Part shown: piece after piece, positions 35,369 to 42,210 of the stretch
Position numbering within the stretch: the stretch's first letter is position 1
Layout: each line of letters opens with the position of its first letter
NCBI GenBank assembly: GCA_945891505.1
Contig: CAMDDL010000012.1
Coordinates: forward strand, 1-64,000
Reading direction: 5' to 3'
Source: Maricaulis salignorans
GTDB lineage: Bacteria > Pseudomonadota > Alphaproteobacteria > Caulobacterales > Aquidulcibacteraceae
Length of the DNA stretch: 64,000 nt
Position numbers and translations under genes: made by a program
The notes under the pieces: generated by a model
Seen by the model: only the letters and a program-made list of their open reading frames with translations
Told to the model about the DNA's origin: nothing
Databases searched by the model: none

Positions 35369-36418
35369 ATGATTGCGAAAGCCCTTTCCCGTTTCAGCAG
35401 CCTAGCTTTGTTTAGTGTGGTCCTAGGTGCGGCACCGCTTGCGATTGCACAAGAGCGTGCCCCGACTGCACAAGACGTCTTAGCCAAGGATTTGCGCGTC
35501 CTGCTCGATTATTTTCCAGGCCACTACGACAATGATTTGCAAGTCTATTTTGACGGGGAGCTCAAGACACCTGAGGTCGAACGCAACGGACGCATTCATT
35601 CGATCTTTTTCCCAGTGACTTTACCGGCCTTTGGCCCAAACATGTTCTATGTCGAGCAATATTCTGACAATGATCCCACTAAGATCTATCGCCAGCGCTT
35701 GTATCGCTTCTCGATTGATGCGGCAGAAAAGGCGATCAAGCTAGAGATTTTTGCCCCCTCTCCAGAGCAAGCGCTGGCGATCAAAGGGGCCCACCAAGAC
35801 CAAGCTAAACTCGCAGGCCTCAGCCCAAGTACTATGACGCTCTATCCGGGATGTGAGGTCTATTGGCGTCGGCAAGAGCAGCAATTCATCGGCACGATGA
35901 GGCCCAGGGCTTGCCGCGTAAAGTCGCAACGCAGCGGCAGGACATTGGTGATCACGGATAATCTCGTGTTGAGTAACCGCAGCCTCACAATCCTCGACCA
36001 AGCCGTCGATGATACAGGGGCTTATGTCTATGGCAATAAAGCAAATGTGCCGCATAGACTGAATAAGGCGCGTCCTTTTACGTGTTGGACCTCCGTCTTG
36101 CGCGGGGCGAAGCACGGCGACTCGGGTGCAGGCGAGGAAAGTTGGACGTTTGAGCGTGGCTGGATCCATGATCAAGGCGGAGAACTCACTTTAAAGACTG
36201 ATGAGTCGCCCGCGCGTGAATTCTATTTGCGCCTGCGCTTGGCGGAATGGCCATACGGCGCCAACCGGCCATCCTTGACACTTTACGTTCACGAGAAGGG
36301 CAACCCGCGAGCGGTCTCCTATTCTTGGGCGGATGAAGGCACCAATCGGGTCGGGATTAACTTGCGCTGGCTTCAAGCTAGCTGCACGTTGGCGGGACCA
36401 GAGCGACAGTTCTATTAG
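35369..36418 (+). CDS. CpcT/CpeT-like (chromophore lyase family) exported protein
   Basis: The protein has 349 residues. A signal peptide ends near PLAIAQ (about residue 27). The next 180 residues follow the CpeT/CpcT pattern: LLDYFPGHYDNDLQVYFDG, FYVEQYSDNDPTKIYRQRLY and a central YPGCEVYWRR. In cyanobacteria CpcT attaches bilins to phycobiliproteins, but the family is wide and the heterotroph members have no known role. The C-terminal 130 residues (about 220-349, Trp- and Arg-rich) seem to be an added domain. It lies downstream of the receptor past a terminator, with its own GTAGGAGGC ribosome site. Periplasmic binding of a small ligand is a reasonable guess. Confidence 0.75.
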   Translation: MIAKALSRFSSLALFSVVLGAAPLAIAQERAPTAQDVLAKDLRVLLDYFPGHYDNDLQVYFDGELKTPEVERNGRIHSIFFPVTLPAFGPNMFYVEQYSDNDPTKIYRQRLYRFSIDAAEKAIKLEIFAPSPEQALAIKGAHQDQAKLAGLSPSTMTLYPGCEVYWRRQEQQFIGTMRPRACRVKSQRSGRTLVITDNLVLSNRSLTILDQAVDDTGAYVYGNKANVPHRLNKARPFTCWTSVLRGAKHGDSGAGEESWTFERGWIHDQGGELTLKTDESPAREFYLRLRLAEWPYGANRPSLTLYVHEKGNPRAVSYSWADEGTNRVGINLRWLQASCTLAGPERQFY

Positions 36419-36511
36419 GTGATTTATCGGTCGTTTTCGTGGCGTTACGGGTTTGCCAACGCCCCTGGATCCATCACAGGGGCGTTGCTTTTCTCTGGAG
36501 TCTTACCCATA

Positions 36512-36790
36512 AAAAAGCGTTTGGTTATAGAGCCTTGAGAGGCGTTGGATGATTTGTCGGACGCAAGCCATAAAGAGCCAATTTGTGGCACTTGCGATGG
36601 TCCGTTTAAAGTCTTTGGCGAGGCGTTGGTTATGAGTAAGTCACGCGAAAATGCGCTCCACGACCCATCGGCGTGGGATAAATGCGAAGCCCTTTACCTT
36701 GTCAGAGCGCGTAACAATTTCCAGTGTCCATTCGCCTTTGCCTTTCAATGCGGCGCGGATTAGTGGGGCAGGCTTACAGATCATGTGCGA
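36512..36790 (-). pseudogene. Decayed IS5-type transposase, C-terminal remnant (copy A)
   Basis: On the minus strand a frame reads GEWTLEIVTRSDKVKGF then PRRWVVERIFA, the catalytic-glutamate end of IS5-type DDE transposases. It then meets TGA exactly where the family has tryptophan, and goes on in frame with NQRLAKDFKRTIASATNWLF. The N-terminal two-thirds are not recognisable. No inverted terminal repeats or target duplication can be assigned. A second, shorter remnant lies at 38417-38545. Confidence 0.75.
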
Positions 36791-37161
36791 CTTGGTCGTA
36801 CGATTTAACGCTCGGGGGACCTGAAGGTCTTCTTGATCGCAATTCCTGCGCGGTAATTGGCGCTCCAACCGTATCTTCACACCCTGCTACAACATCGTCG
36901 ACCACTGTTGGGAAGCTTGGAATAAGTAAATCGGTCAACCAAACCCTATCATGAGCATCGCCCGCCACTTTTGGGTACATGCGTCATGATCCGTGCAGAT
37001 TTCAGTTTATCGCAATGAGATGGGAGTTTTCCACAGACAATTGTGACGCAGCGCAAGTTCTAGAACAGATTGTATGCTAATTTTATTGGTATTTTGTGAG
37101 ATTATCGCGGTTCAGCCCCTTTTGTGCGAACCCGGATTCTAGGCACCCCAATCAGAAAATC
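36791..37161. other. Non-coding stretch without recognised gene
   Basis: Between the transposase remnant and the toxin-antitoxin promoter there are only short open frames. I see no family, RNA gene or repeat in it. It becomes AT-rich toward 37160. It may contain further decayed transposon sequence. Confidence 0.4.
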
Positions 37162-37190
37162 TTGACAAATATATGTATATTAGCTATTAT
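37162..37190 (+). promoter_or_regulatory. Sigma-70-type promoter of the Phd/PemK module
   Basis: TTGACA (37162-37167) and TATTAT (37185-37190) are separated by exactly 17 bases. The spacer and downstream bases are rich in ATAT steps (ATATATGTATAT), a likely place for the antitoxin to bind and repress. A GGAGG ribosome site follows before the ATG at 37219. Confidence 0.75.
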
Positions 37191-37218
37191 ATAGATAACG
37201 GCTAGATCGGAGGATTGC

Positions 37219-37485
37219 ATGACGGATGTAACAATAGTTGCTTCAACTGAGTTTCAAAACAGGGCTGGTCTTTATATGGAGCGTTCTGCAAAAACGCCTG
37301 TGTTTATTACCAAGCATAATCGTCCAGTCCGAGTCTTGCTCGACATTGACGAATATGAGCGCTTAAAAGCACGCGACACCCGCAAGGCTTATTATGCGCA
37401 CGAACTTCCTGATGATATGATTGAAGCCCTAGAAAATGCAACATTCGATCATCTTGATCCAAGTCTTGATCATTTGATGGGTTGA
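37219..37485 (+). CDS. Phd/YefM-type antitoxin
   Basis: The protein has 88 residues. The N-terminal fold with EFQNRAGLYMERSAKTPVFI and the motif NRPVRVLLDIDEYERLK are characteristic of the Phd/YefM family, whose members bind their own promoter and neutralise the toxin with their C-terminus (here an acidic helix with DDMIEALENATFDHLDP). A good GGAGG ribosome site precedes the ATG. The toxin gene starts 4 bases after its stop. The AT-rich setting and nearby IS remnants suggest horizontal arrival. Confidence 0.87.
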   Translation: MTDVTIVASTEFQNRAGLYMERSAKTPVFITKHNRPVRVLLDIDEYERLKARDTRKAYYAHELPDDMIEALENATFDHLDPSLDHLMG

Positions 37486-37489
37486 TCGC

Positions 37490-37930
37490 TTGAAAAAGCC
37501 GAATCCCGAAGTGGGGCAGATCGTTAGGTATGACTACCTATGGCGCGATGAACAGCTACAAGGAAAAATTGAAGGCACCAAGGAGCGTCCATGCGCTGTG
37601 ATCGTAGCTGTTCAAAGTCAGAATGACGGCTCGTTTACTGTTCTTCTAGCCCCCATCACGCATTCATCAAAACAAGCCAATAACGCTGCCATCATTATTC
37701 CTGAACAAGCTAAAACCATTAAGGGTCTTGATGAAGATCAATCATGGTTGTTGACAACTGAGGTTAATGCCGTTTCGTGGTTAGACCCCGGCATTGTTCC
37801 CGCCAAAAAGGGTCAATGGATTTACGGCTATCTTCCGCGCGGCATTGTACGAAAAGCCGTCGATACAATTTTGAAATTTGGCCGTGAGAAAAAACTAAAA
37901 ACAATCGATAGGCGTGAAGGCACGGATTGA
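37490..37930 (+). CDS. PemK/MazF-like toxin (TTG start)
   Basis: The protein has 146 residues. The plan of a PemK/MazF-type endoribonuclease is visible: GQIVRYDYLWRDE at the N-terminus, KERPCAVIVAVQS (beta strand with the conserved Arg-Pro), LLAPITHSS and, later, a C-terminal helix. This is the diverged PemK-like branch often paired with Phd-type antitoxins. The TTG at 37490 gives the only plausible N-terminus; it may keep toxin synthesis low relative to the antitoxin. RNA cleavage is inferred from family membership only. Confidence 0.75.
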   Translation: MKKPNPEVGQIVRYDYLWRDEQLQGKIEGTKERPCAVIVAVQSQNDGSFTVLLAPITHSSKQANNAAIIIPEQAKTIKGLDEDQSWLLTTEVNAVSWLDPGIVPAKKGQWIYGYLPRGIVRKAVDTILKFGREKKLKTIDRREGTD

Positions 37931-38416
37931 ATAATTCTAAAATCAGTCACTACTCAAAAATCGCCCAAGCTCCCTATCCAAGTTCGCGGCATAAGTAAAA
38001 GTTTGCCGTTGATATAGGCACAAAAACGTCGGCTATTCTGACCCCAACATGCCCCCTTGTAGTACAAAACCGCGCTTGACTATTGGTTTGTTCAAGGGGT
38101 TAGCTCGGCAAGGGGGACGCTTTGCCAGCCAACAACCCATTGGGTTGCTTCGCGCGGCACTCTCCCGTTGCATCCTTCTGGCCGCTGCCTCACTCCATAA
38201 ACCCAACCACTTTTGCTCGACAAACAGCGCGTCGGAGATGACTCTATTTGGTGTAAAATCGTGGTGGATTATTCGCCAGCCAGCGCACCGTTTGGCCGTT
38301 GCATCACCAGTCAGGGCAGCTTCCGCTAAAGGCAAACAACACATGCGTGTTGCTTTGCTGCTACCCCCAGCAACCCCATCGACCGCGCGCCAGTGGCACT
38401 TAGAGTCTGGCTCATA
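37931..38416. other. Non-coding or decayed stretch, no gene recognised
   Basis: About 490 bases have no convincing gene. Open frames exist on both strands (plus from 38049; minus from 39010 to 38033), but neither reads like a known family and the minus one runs antisense into the serine hydrolase. A perfect inverted repeat, CAACCCA-T-TGGGTTG, lies at 38133-38147. This may be decayed insertion sequence or an unrecognised RNA. Confidence 0.4.
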
Positions 38417-38545
38417 CAGAAGGTGTTTAGTTACACAGCCTTGCGAGGCTTCGGATGATTTATTGGAGGGAAGCCATAAAGAGCCAGGTTGTGGCGCTGG
38501 CGATTGTGCGTCCGAAGTCTTGGCGGGGCGAGGGTTGGGGTTGAG
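38417..38545 (-). pseudogene. Decayed IS5-type transposase, C-terminal remnant (copy B)
   Basis: On the minus strand one frame reads DFGRTIASATTWLFMASLQ, then a stop and further similar codons (IIRSLAR). This matches the extreme C-terminus of IS5-type transposases and aligns base by base with copy A near 36512-36640, at roughly three-quarters identity by eye. Only the last 40 or so codons remain. It abuts the receptor fragment on its right. Confidence 0.7.
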
Positions 38546-38632
38546 CCACGCGCCTTCTTCTTCATGCCACGCCGCGGTCGCAGCGTTGGTCTGGCGTTGA
38601 AGCTGAATATCAAGCGTCTTAGGCCGCAATAG
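38545..38632 (+). pseudogene. 3' fragment of a TonB-dependent receptor gene
   Basis: The frame reads AFFFMPRRGRSVGLALKLNI and stops at 38630-38632. The first 45 bases are nearly identical to the last part of the intact receptor gene (35197-35243), with one base missing at the left junction, and then diverge. A hairpin like the receptor's terminator follows (about 38643-38670). The rest of the gene is gone, replaced on the left by the transposase remnant. Confidence 0.75.
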
Positions 38633-38816
38633 CCCAAGTAGAATAGACCGGCGCTTGAGTCGGGCTTTTCGTGGTCGTACAATCAAGTCGCACTCGAAGC
38701 CTGCTTGCGTGGTCATCCCATCTGCGTTTATGGATACAGGGTGAGCGGATGGGTACTGGCCAAGTTCCGCGTAGCCTTCTGCCACCTCGCGATCAGAAAA
38801 AGCAGGGAAACACCAT

Positions 38817-40175
38817 ATGATATTTCGCACCAAAGCCGCCACATGGCTTGTTTTAGCTAGCGTCCTTACTGCTCCTGTTGTCATGGGCGGCTGCGCCCAC
38901 GCACCGTCGCCCGACCTTGCGACAGCGCCTGTCGCTGCGCCTGAGGCGCTTGGGTTTGATGGGAACGGGCTGAAGGCTTTAGATGCAGCCATGGGCAAAG
39001 CGGTTGCCAATGGTGAAATCGCCGGCCTTTCAACGCTTTTGGTTCGTCATGGCAAAGTGGTGCAATTTAACACCTATGGCCAAGCCTCGGTCGCGACCAA
39101 CGTGGCAATGGGGAAAGACACCATCCACCGGATTTTTTCGATGACGAAGCCTGTCACTGGCGTTGCCTTGATGATCCTCTATGAGGAAGGCAAGTGGAAC
39201 CTCGATGACCCGGTATCAAAATATCTTCCGGAACTGGCCAATCTTTCGGTGATGACCGGCGTTGATGGGGACGGGAAAATGATCTTGGTCCCTGCCAAGC
39301 GCCCGCCAACAATGCGCGAATTGATGAGCCATACGGCAGGCTTTGGCTACGGTCTGTCGCCAAACAATGCGATCGACGACATGTTTCGCGCCAAACAAGT
39401 GCTTGGCGCGCCGACGCTATCGGAATTGGTGACGCGCACGGCTTCAATTCCGTTGAAATTCCAGCCAGGTGAAAACTGGTCCTACAGCGTCTCAGTCGAT
39501 CTGCAAGGACGCATCGTGGAAATTCTTTCCGGCCAGACGCTGGGTGATTTCTTTGCCACCCGGATCTTCAAGCCACTAAACATGAATGACACGGCCTTTA
39601 GTGTGCCGCCAGAGAAGCTGAACCGCTTCTCGGACCTCTTTGCCATTAACCCCCAGACCGGCAAACTCATTCAGGTCACGCCGGCAGTGGCCCCGCAATT
39701 GCCAACCTTCACCAATCCAAAAGCCCTTCAATCGGGTGGCGGTGGGCTGGTCTCGACGTCCAACGACTACGGCCGGTTTGCGCAAATGATTCTCAACGGC
39801 GGGCAATTGGATGGCAAGCGGTTGCTGAAGCCAGAAACCATTGCGCTGATGGGGCAAAGTGCCATCGCGCCGGGAGTAAACGCCGACAATGGTCTATTGC
39901 AGAGTCTCGGCACCAGTGCATTCAGTTTCAGTCGCGGTATGGGCTTTGGCCTGAACTTTATGGTTGTGACCGATCCTCAATTGGCCGGCGTAGCTGTCGG
40001 GAAGGGTACGTTGAGTTGGGGCGGGGCCGCAGGAACCTGGTTCTGGATTGATCCGGCCAATGATCTCTATTTTGTTGGCATGATCCAGCGGATGGGCGGA
40101 ACACGCGGCATGACCGATCTTTCGGGCCTGTCCCGGACCTTGACCTATCAGGCCCTGACAAACCCGAAGCGGTAA
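38817..40175 (+). CDS. Serine hydrolase of the beta-lactamase / esterase family (putative lipoprotein)
   Basis: This 452-residue protein has an N-terminal export signal with a possible lipobox (VMGGC, Cys26), so it may be lipid-anchored. The class C beta-lactamase-like fold is shown by SMTK at 108-111 (catalytic serine and lysine), a tyrosine motif in NWSYSVSVDLQG (the YxN position reads YSV), and LSWGGAAGTWFWIDP at the third motif. These features fit esterases such as EstB rather than true beta-lactamases. It has an AGGGAAA ribosome site. The substrate is unknown. It follows the receptor fragment, so the pair may once have been an uptake-hydrolysis unit. Confidence 0.88.
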   Translation: MIFRTKAATWLVLASVLTAPVVMGGCAHAPSPDLATAPVAAPEALGFDGNGLKALDAAMGKAVANGEIAGLSTLLVRHGKVVQFNTYGQASVATNVAMGKDTIHRIFSMTKPVTGVALMILYEEGKWNLDDPVSKYLPELANLSVMTGVDGDGKMILVPAKRPPTMRELMSHTAGFGYGLSPNNAIDDMFRAKQVLGAPTLSELVTRTASIPLKFQPGENWSYSVSVDLQGRIVEILSGQTLGDFFATRIFKPLNMNDTAFSVPPEKLNRFSDLFAINPQTGKLIQVTPAVAPQLPTFTNPKALQSGGGGLVSTSNDYGRFAQMILNGGQLDGKRLLKPETIALMGQSAIAPGVNADNGLLQSLGTSAFSFSRGMGFGLNFMVVTDPQLAGVAVGKGTLSWGGAAGTWFWIDPANDLYFVGMIQRMGGTRGMTDLSGLSRTLTYQALTNPKR

Positions 40176-40189
40176 CAGCCTCTCCAAGC

Positions 40190-40345
40190 TGATTGCAGGC
40201 GGGCCACTACGTCTTGGCACGCCTGCGAAGCGGCCGCAGGGGCACCCATTTTGCCTGCCCAGCGTCCAATCTGGTCAGCTGCCCACTGGATATAGGCACC
40301 ACCTGCCAAAGGATTTACCAGTGTCCAGTCCCGGCTTTGGCGCAT
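40190..40345 (-). pseudogene. Fragment of a flavin amine oxidase gene
   Basis: The minus strand encodes RDWTLVNPLAGGAYIQWAAD followed by QIGRWAGKMGAP. This matches the intact amine oxidase at 42211-43617 (DWTQTNPLAGGAYMHWAPGQ, then IGRWASKMGAP) in both protein and DNA. After GKMGAP the resemblance ends, and the N-terminal three-quarters are missing. The 55 bases beyond it hold a terminator, and then the AbiE module begins. Confidence 0.72.
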
Positions 40346-40366
40346 TCTCAGCTTCTCTTCACTGTC

Positions 40367-40398
40367 GGGTAGGTGTTTCCGCCCCCTACCCCCTTTTT
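40367..40398 (+). terminator. Possible intrinsic terminator
   Basis: GGGTAGG (40367-40373) pairs with CCTACCC (40385-40391) across an 11-base loop, followed by CCTTTTT. It lies downstream of the serine hydrolase, past the amine oxidase fragment. Confidence 0.5.
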
Positions 40399-41414
40399 CT
40401 AAGAGCGCGCGCTATTGGCTCGCCTGGCGATATCGGCGCAATGCGCCATGAGGGTATCGAATGGCTCGGCATCCTCCAGAAGGAGGCCGTCGTCAAACAT
40501 CCGGGCGTAATCTTCAGCAAGCGCGATTGCGCCATCGTCCGAGGGGACAAGCTGAAGACCGCCGTTCACCGCTGCTGCATAGTCGATCGCGGATCTGTCT
40601 GCTGCCCTTTCTGAAAAGAACATCATCTTGTGGCGCGCGACTGCATTGGCCAGATCGCGGTCGGCAAAGGCGGTCGCCGCAAAACCAGCCTCATCCAGGC
40701 GGACTATGTCATGCCAATGCCGCGCGAAGCGATCGCCACGCAGTCTGTCTTGAAGGCAAAAGACGTGGATTGCCGTTGCCTTCTCCCAGAAAGTTCGTTC
40801 GCCATGCATGACGCGTGGCCGCGCTGTCGGAGAGTCGACCCCCTCAATAAACCCGGCCGCATCGCAGGTGACATCGCGCAAGCTCGCGGGCTCACCGGTC
40901 GAGCGCGCGCCAAACTCAAGCTTGACGCTCGGTGCAACCTATCTGGAGCCCCCGTCGTCGCCTCGTAGTCCAGGAATAATCGGTCGGCTTCGACACGCAT
41001 CTTGGTGGACAGGGATTCAGCCTTCAACGCCTCCGCGATGATCGGCCCGACCGCGTCCGTCACCCATTCGTGAAGCCGCTTTCGCACCGCGCTCGACTAG
41101 CGCTTTTCCTCGCTTCGCGTCTTCGGCAGGGCTTCACCGTCATAGCCGACAATGTCTGGAGCGAGCGCTCGAATGTCGTAGGTTAGGTCGACATCTTCTG
41201 AGAAGCGCCGGATTACACCGTAAGCCTTGGATAGCGACGTGCCACCCTTGAACACCAGATGTTCGCCAAGCCTTGATCCGTATAGGGTCGCAAGCGCCCA
41301 AACCACCCATACATCCTTCTCAAGCAGGTGTGCTGGTCGTCCGGACAGGTCGGCGGCCACAGCCAGGGCCTCGCGGCGGTCATCGATCGATAGGTGCAGA
41401 AATGTATCAGCCAT
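40399..41414 (-). pseudogene. Broken AbiEii-type nucleotidyltransferase toxin gene
   Basis: The N-terminal part (41414-41100) has the nucleotidyltransferase signature HLVFKGGTSLSKAYGVIRRF followed by SEDVDLTYDI, the AbiEii/AbiGii type. An in-frame TAG at 41097-41099 interrupts it. The same frame resumes (SSAVRKRLHEWVTDAV) until about 40940, where a one-base shift is needed to continue as APSVKLEFGARSTGEPASLR. The C-terminal part then runs with PRVMHGERTFWEKATAIHVF to 40399. One nonsense and one frameshift mutation thus inactivate it. The start ATGGCTGA overlaps the antitoxin stop by eight bases, as is normal in such modules. Confidence 0.85.
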
Positions 41415-42000
41415 AAGCGACTTTACCGACGCTGCGTGCGAGCCAGGTCGGGAACTGCGGCGCAGCTGCAACCAGCTCGCTAAAGGCGGCCGGGGCGAGA
41501 TTTCGCTTCAAGGTCTGCAGCGCACTCTCTGCCTTTTCGGGTCCCAGCCAAGCCAGGGCTCGCACGGCCTCACCGGCTGGGCTCTGAGCCAAGGCGAGCT
41601 GCCAGCGCGGAGCATGACGCAGCTCTACTACCTGCTTGCCAAGGCTCATTTTTCGGCTGCGGCCTGACGTCAAATAGACGTACGGGATCGGGACCTGTGT
41701 TGTCAGGCCGAGCCTGTTGGCCGAAGCCGCACCACTGGAGACGATCATCTCACCGCGTTGAGCCGCCAAAGCCTGGACGGCTGTCTGGACAGAGGGAGCC
41801 CTGGTGCCAAACCGACTTTTACGTTGAAAGAGATAAACCCCGCGTCCAGCTCTGGTCAACCGACCGCGCTCGGCAAGGCGTGACGGGGCTTGGTCGACCG
41901 CGGCACGATTGCCAAGGTGAAGCAAGCCTTTGGCCTCGATCGGTGCCCCTTCCGGCAGCCGCGCGCCATACTCCATAATTTGTTCGGTCATGCGTAGCAT
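41407..42000 (-). CDS. AbiEi-type antitoxin
   Basis: The protein has 197 residues. An N-terminal winged helix (about 10-70, GARLPEGAPIEAKGLLHLG then RLAERGRLTRAGRGVYLF) and a C-terminal domain with IPYVYLTSGRSRKM match the AbiEi/DUF6088 antitoxin family, which represses the operon and counters the AbiEii nucleotidyltransferase. The ATG at 42000 has GGGAG 7 bases upstream; the frame is open to 42072 but that would read through the operator. The gene looks intact even though its toxin partner is broken. Confidence 0.85.
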   Translation of the reverse strand: MLRMTEQIMEYGARLPEGAPIEAKGLLHLGNRAAVDQAPSRLAERGRLTRAGRGVYLFQRKSRFGTRAPSVQTAVQALAAQRGEMIVSSGAASANRLGLTTQVPIPYVYLTSGRSRKMSLGKQVVELRHAPRWQLALAQSPAGEAVRALAWLGPEKAESALQTLKRNLAPAAFSELVAAAPQFPTWLARSVGKVAYG

Positions 42001-42012
42001 GGCTAATCTCCC

Positions 42013-42038
42013 GTCAGAAACATATACGGTTTTCTGAC
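42013..42038. promoter_or_regulatory. Inverted repeat at the AbiE promoter, likely operator
   Basis: GTCAGAAA (42013-42020) and TTTCTGAC (42031-42038) form a perfect 8-base inverted repeat spaced by 10 bases, directly upstream of the antitoxin start. The spacer holds TATATG on the minus strand, a possible -10. AbiEi proteins are known to bind inverted repeats in their own promoter. Confidence 0.7.
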
Positions 42039-42210
42039 AGTTTGCAGTCACCTTCAGATACGTGTCCGGCACCAGACCAATAGTTGCACGTCATCGAGAA
42101 TGTGCACATTGCTCCAATCTGGATTTAGCGCGCAAACTTGATCTATCGCGATCAAATCGCGCCTGGTTTGCACAGGGGGCGAGCTTGTTCTGGTTCCACC
42201 CTGACCGCCA

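Noticed and set aside
38033-39010. Open minus-strand frame of 325 codons
   Set aside because: It runs antisense through the serine hydrolase start, the receptor fragment and the transposase remnant, and its product reads as no family. The lack of stops follows from the GC-rich coding strand opposite.
38817-40175. True class C beta-lactamase giving drug resistance
   Set aside because: The YxN motif reads YSV and the third motif lacks KTG; esterase-type serine hydrolase is the safer call.
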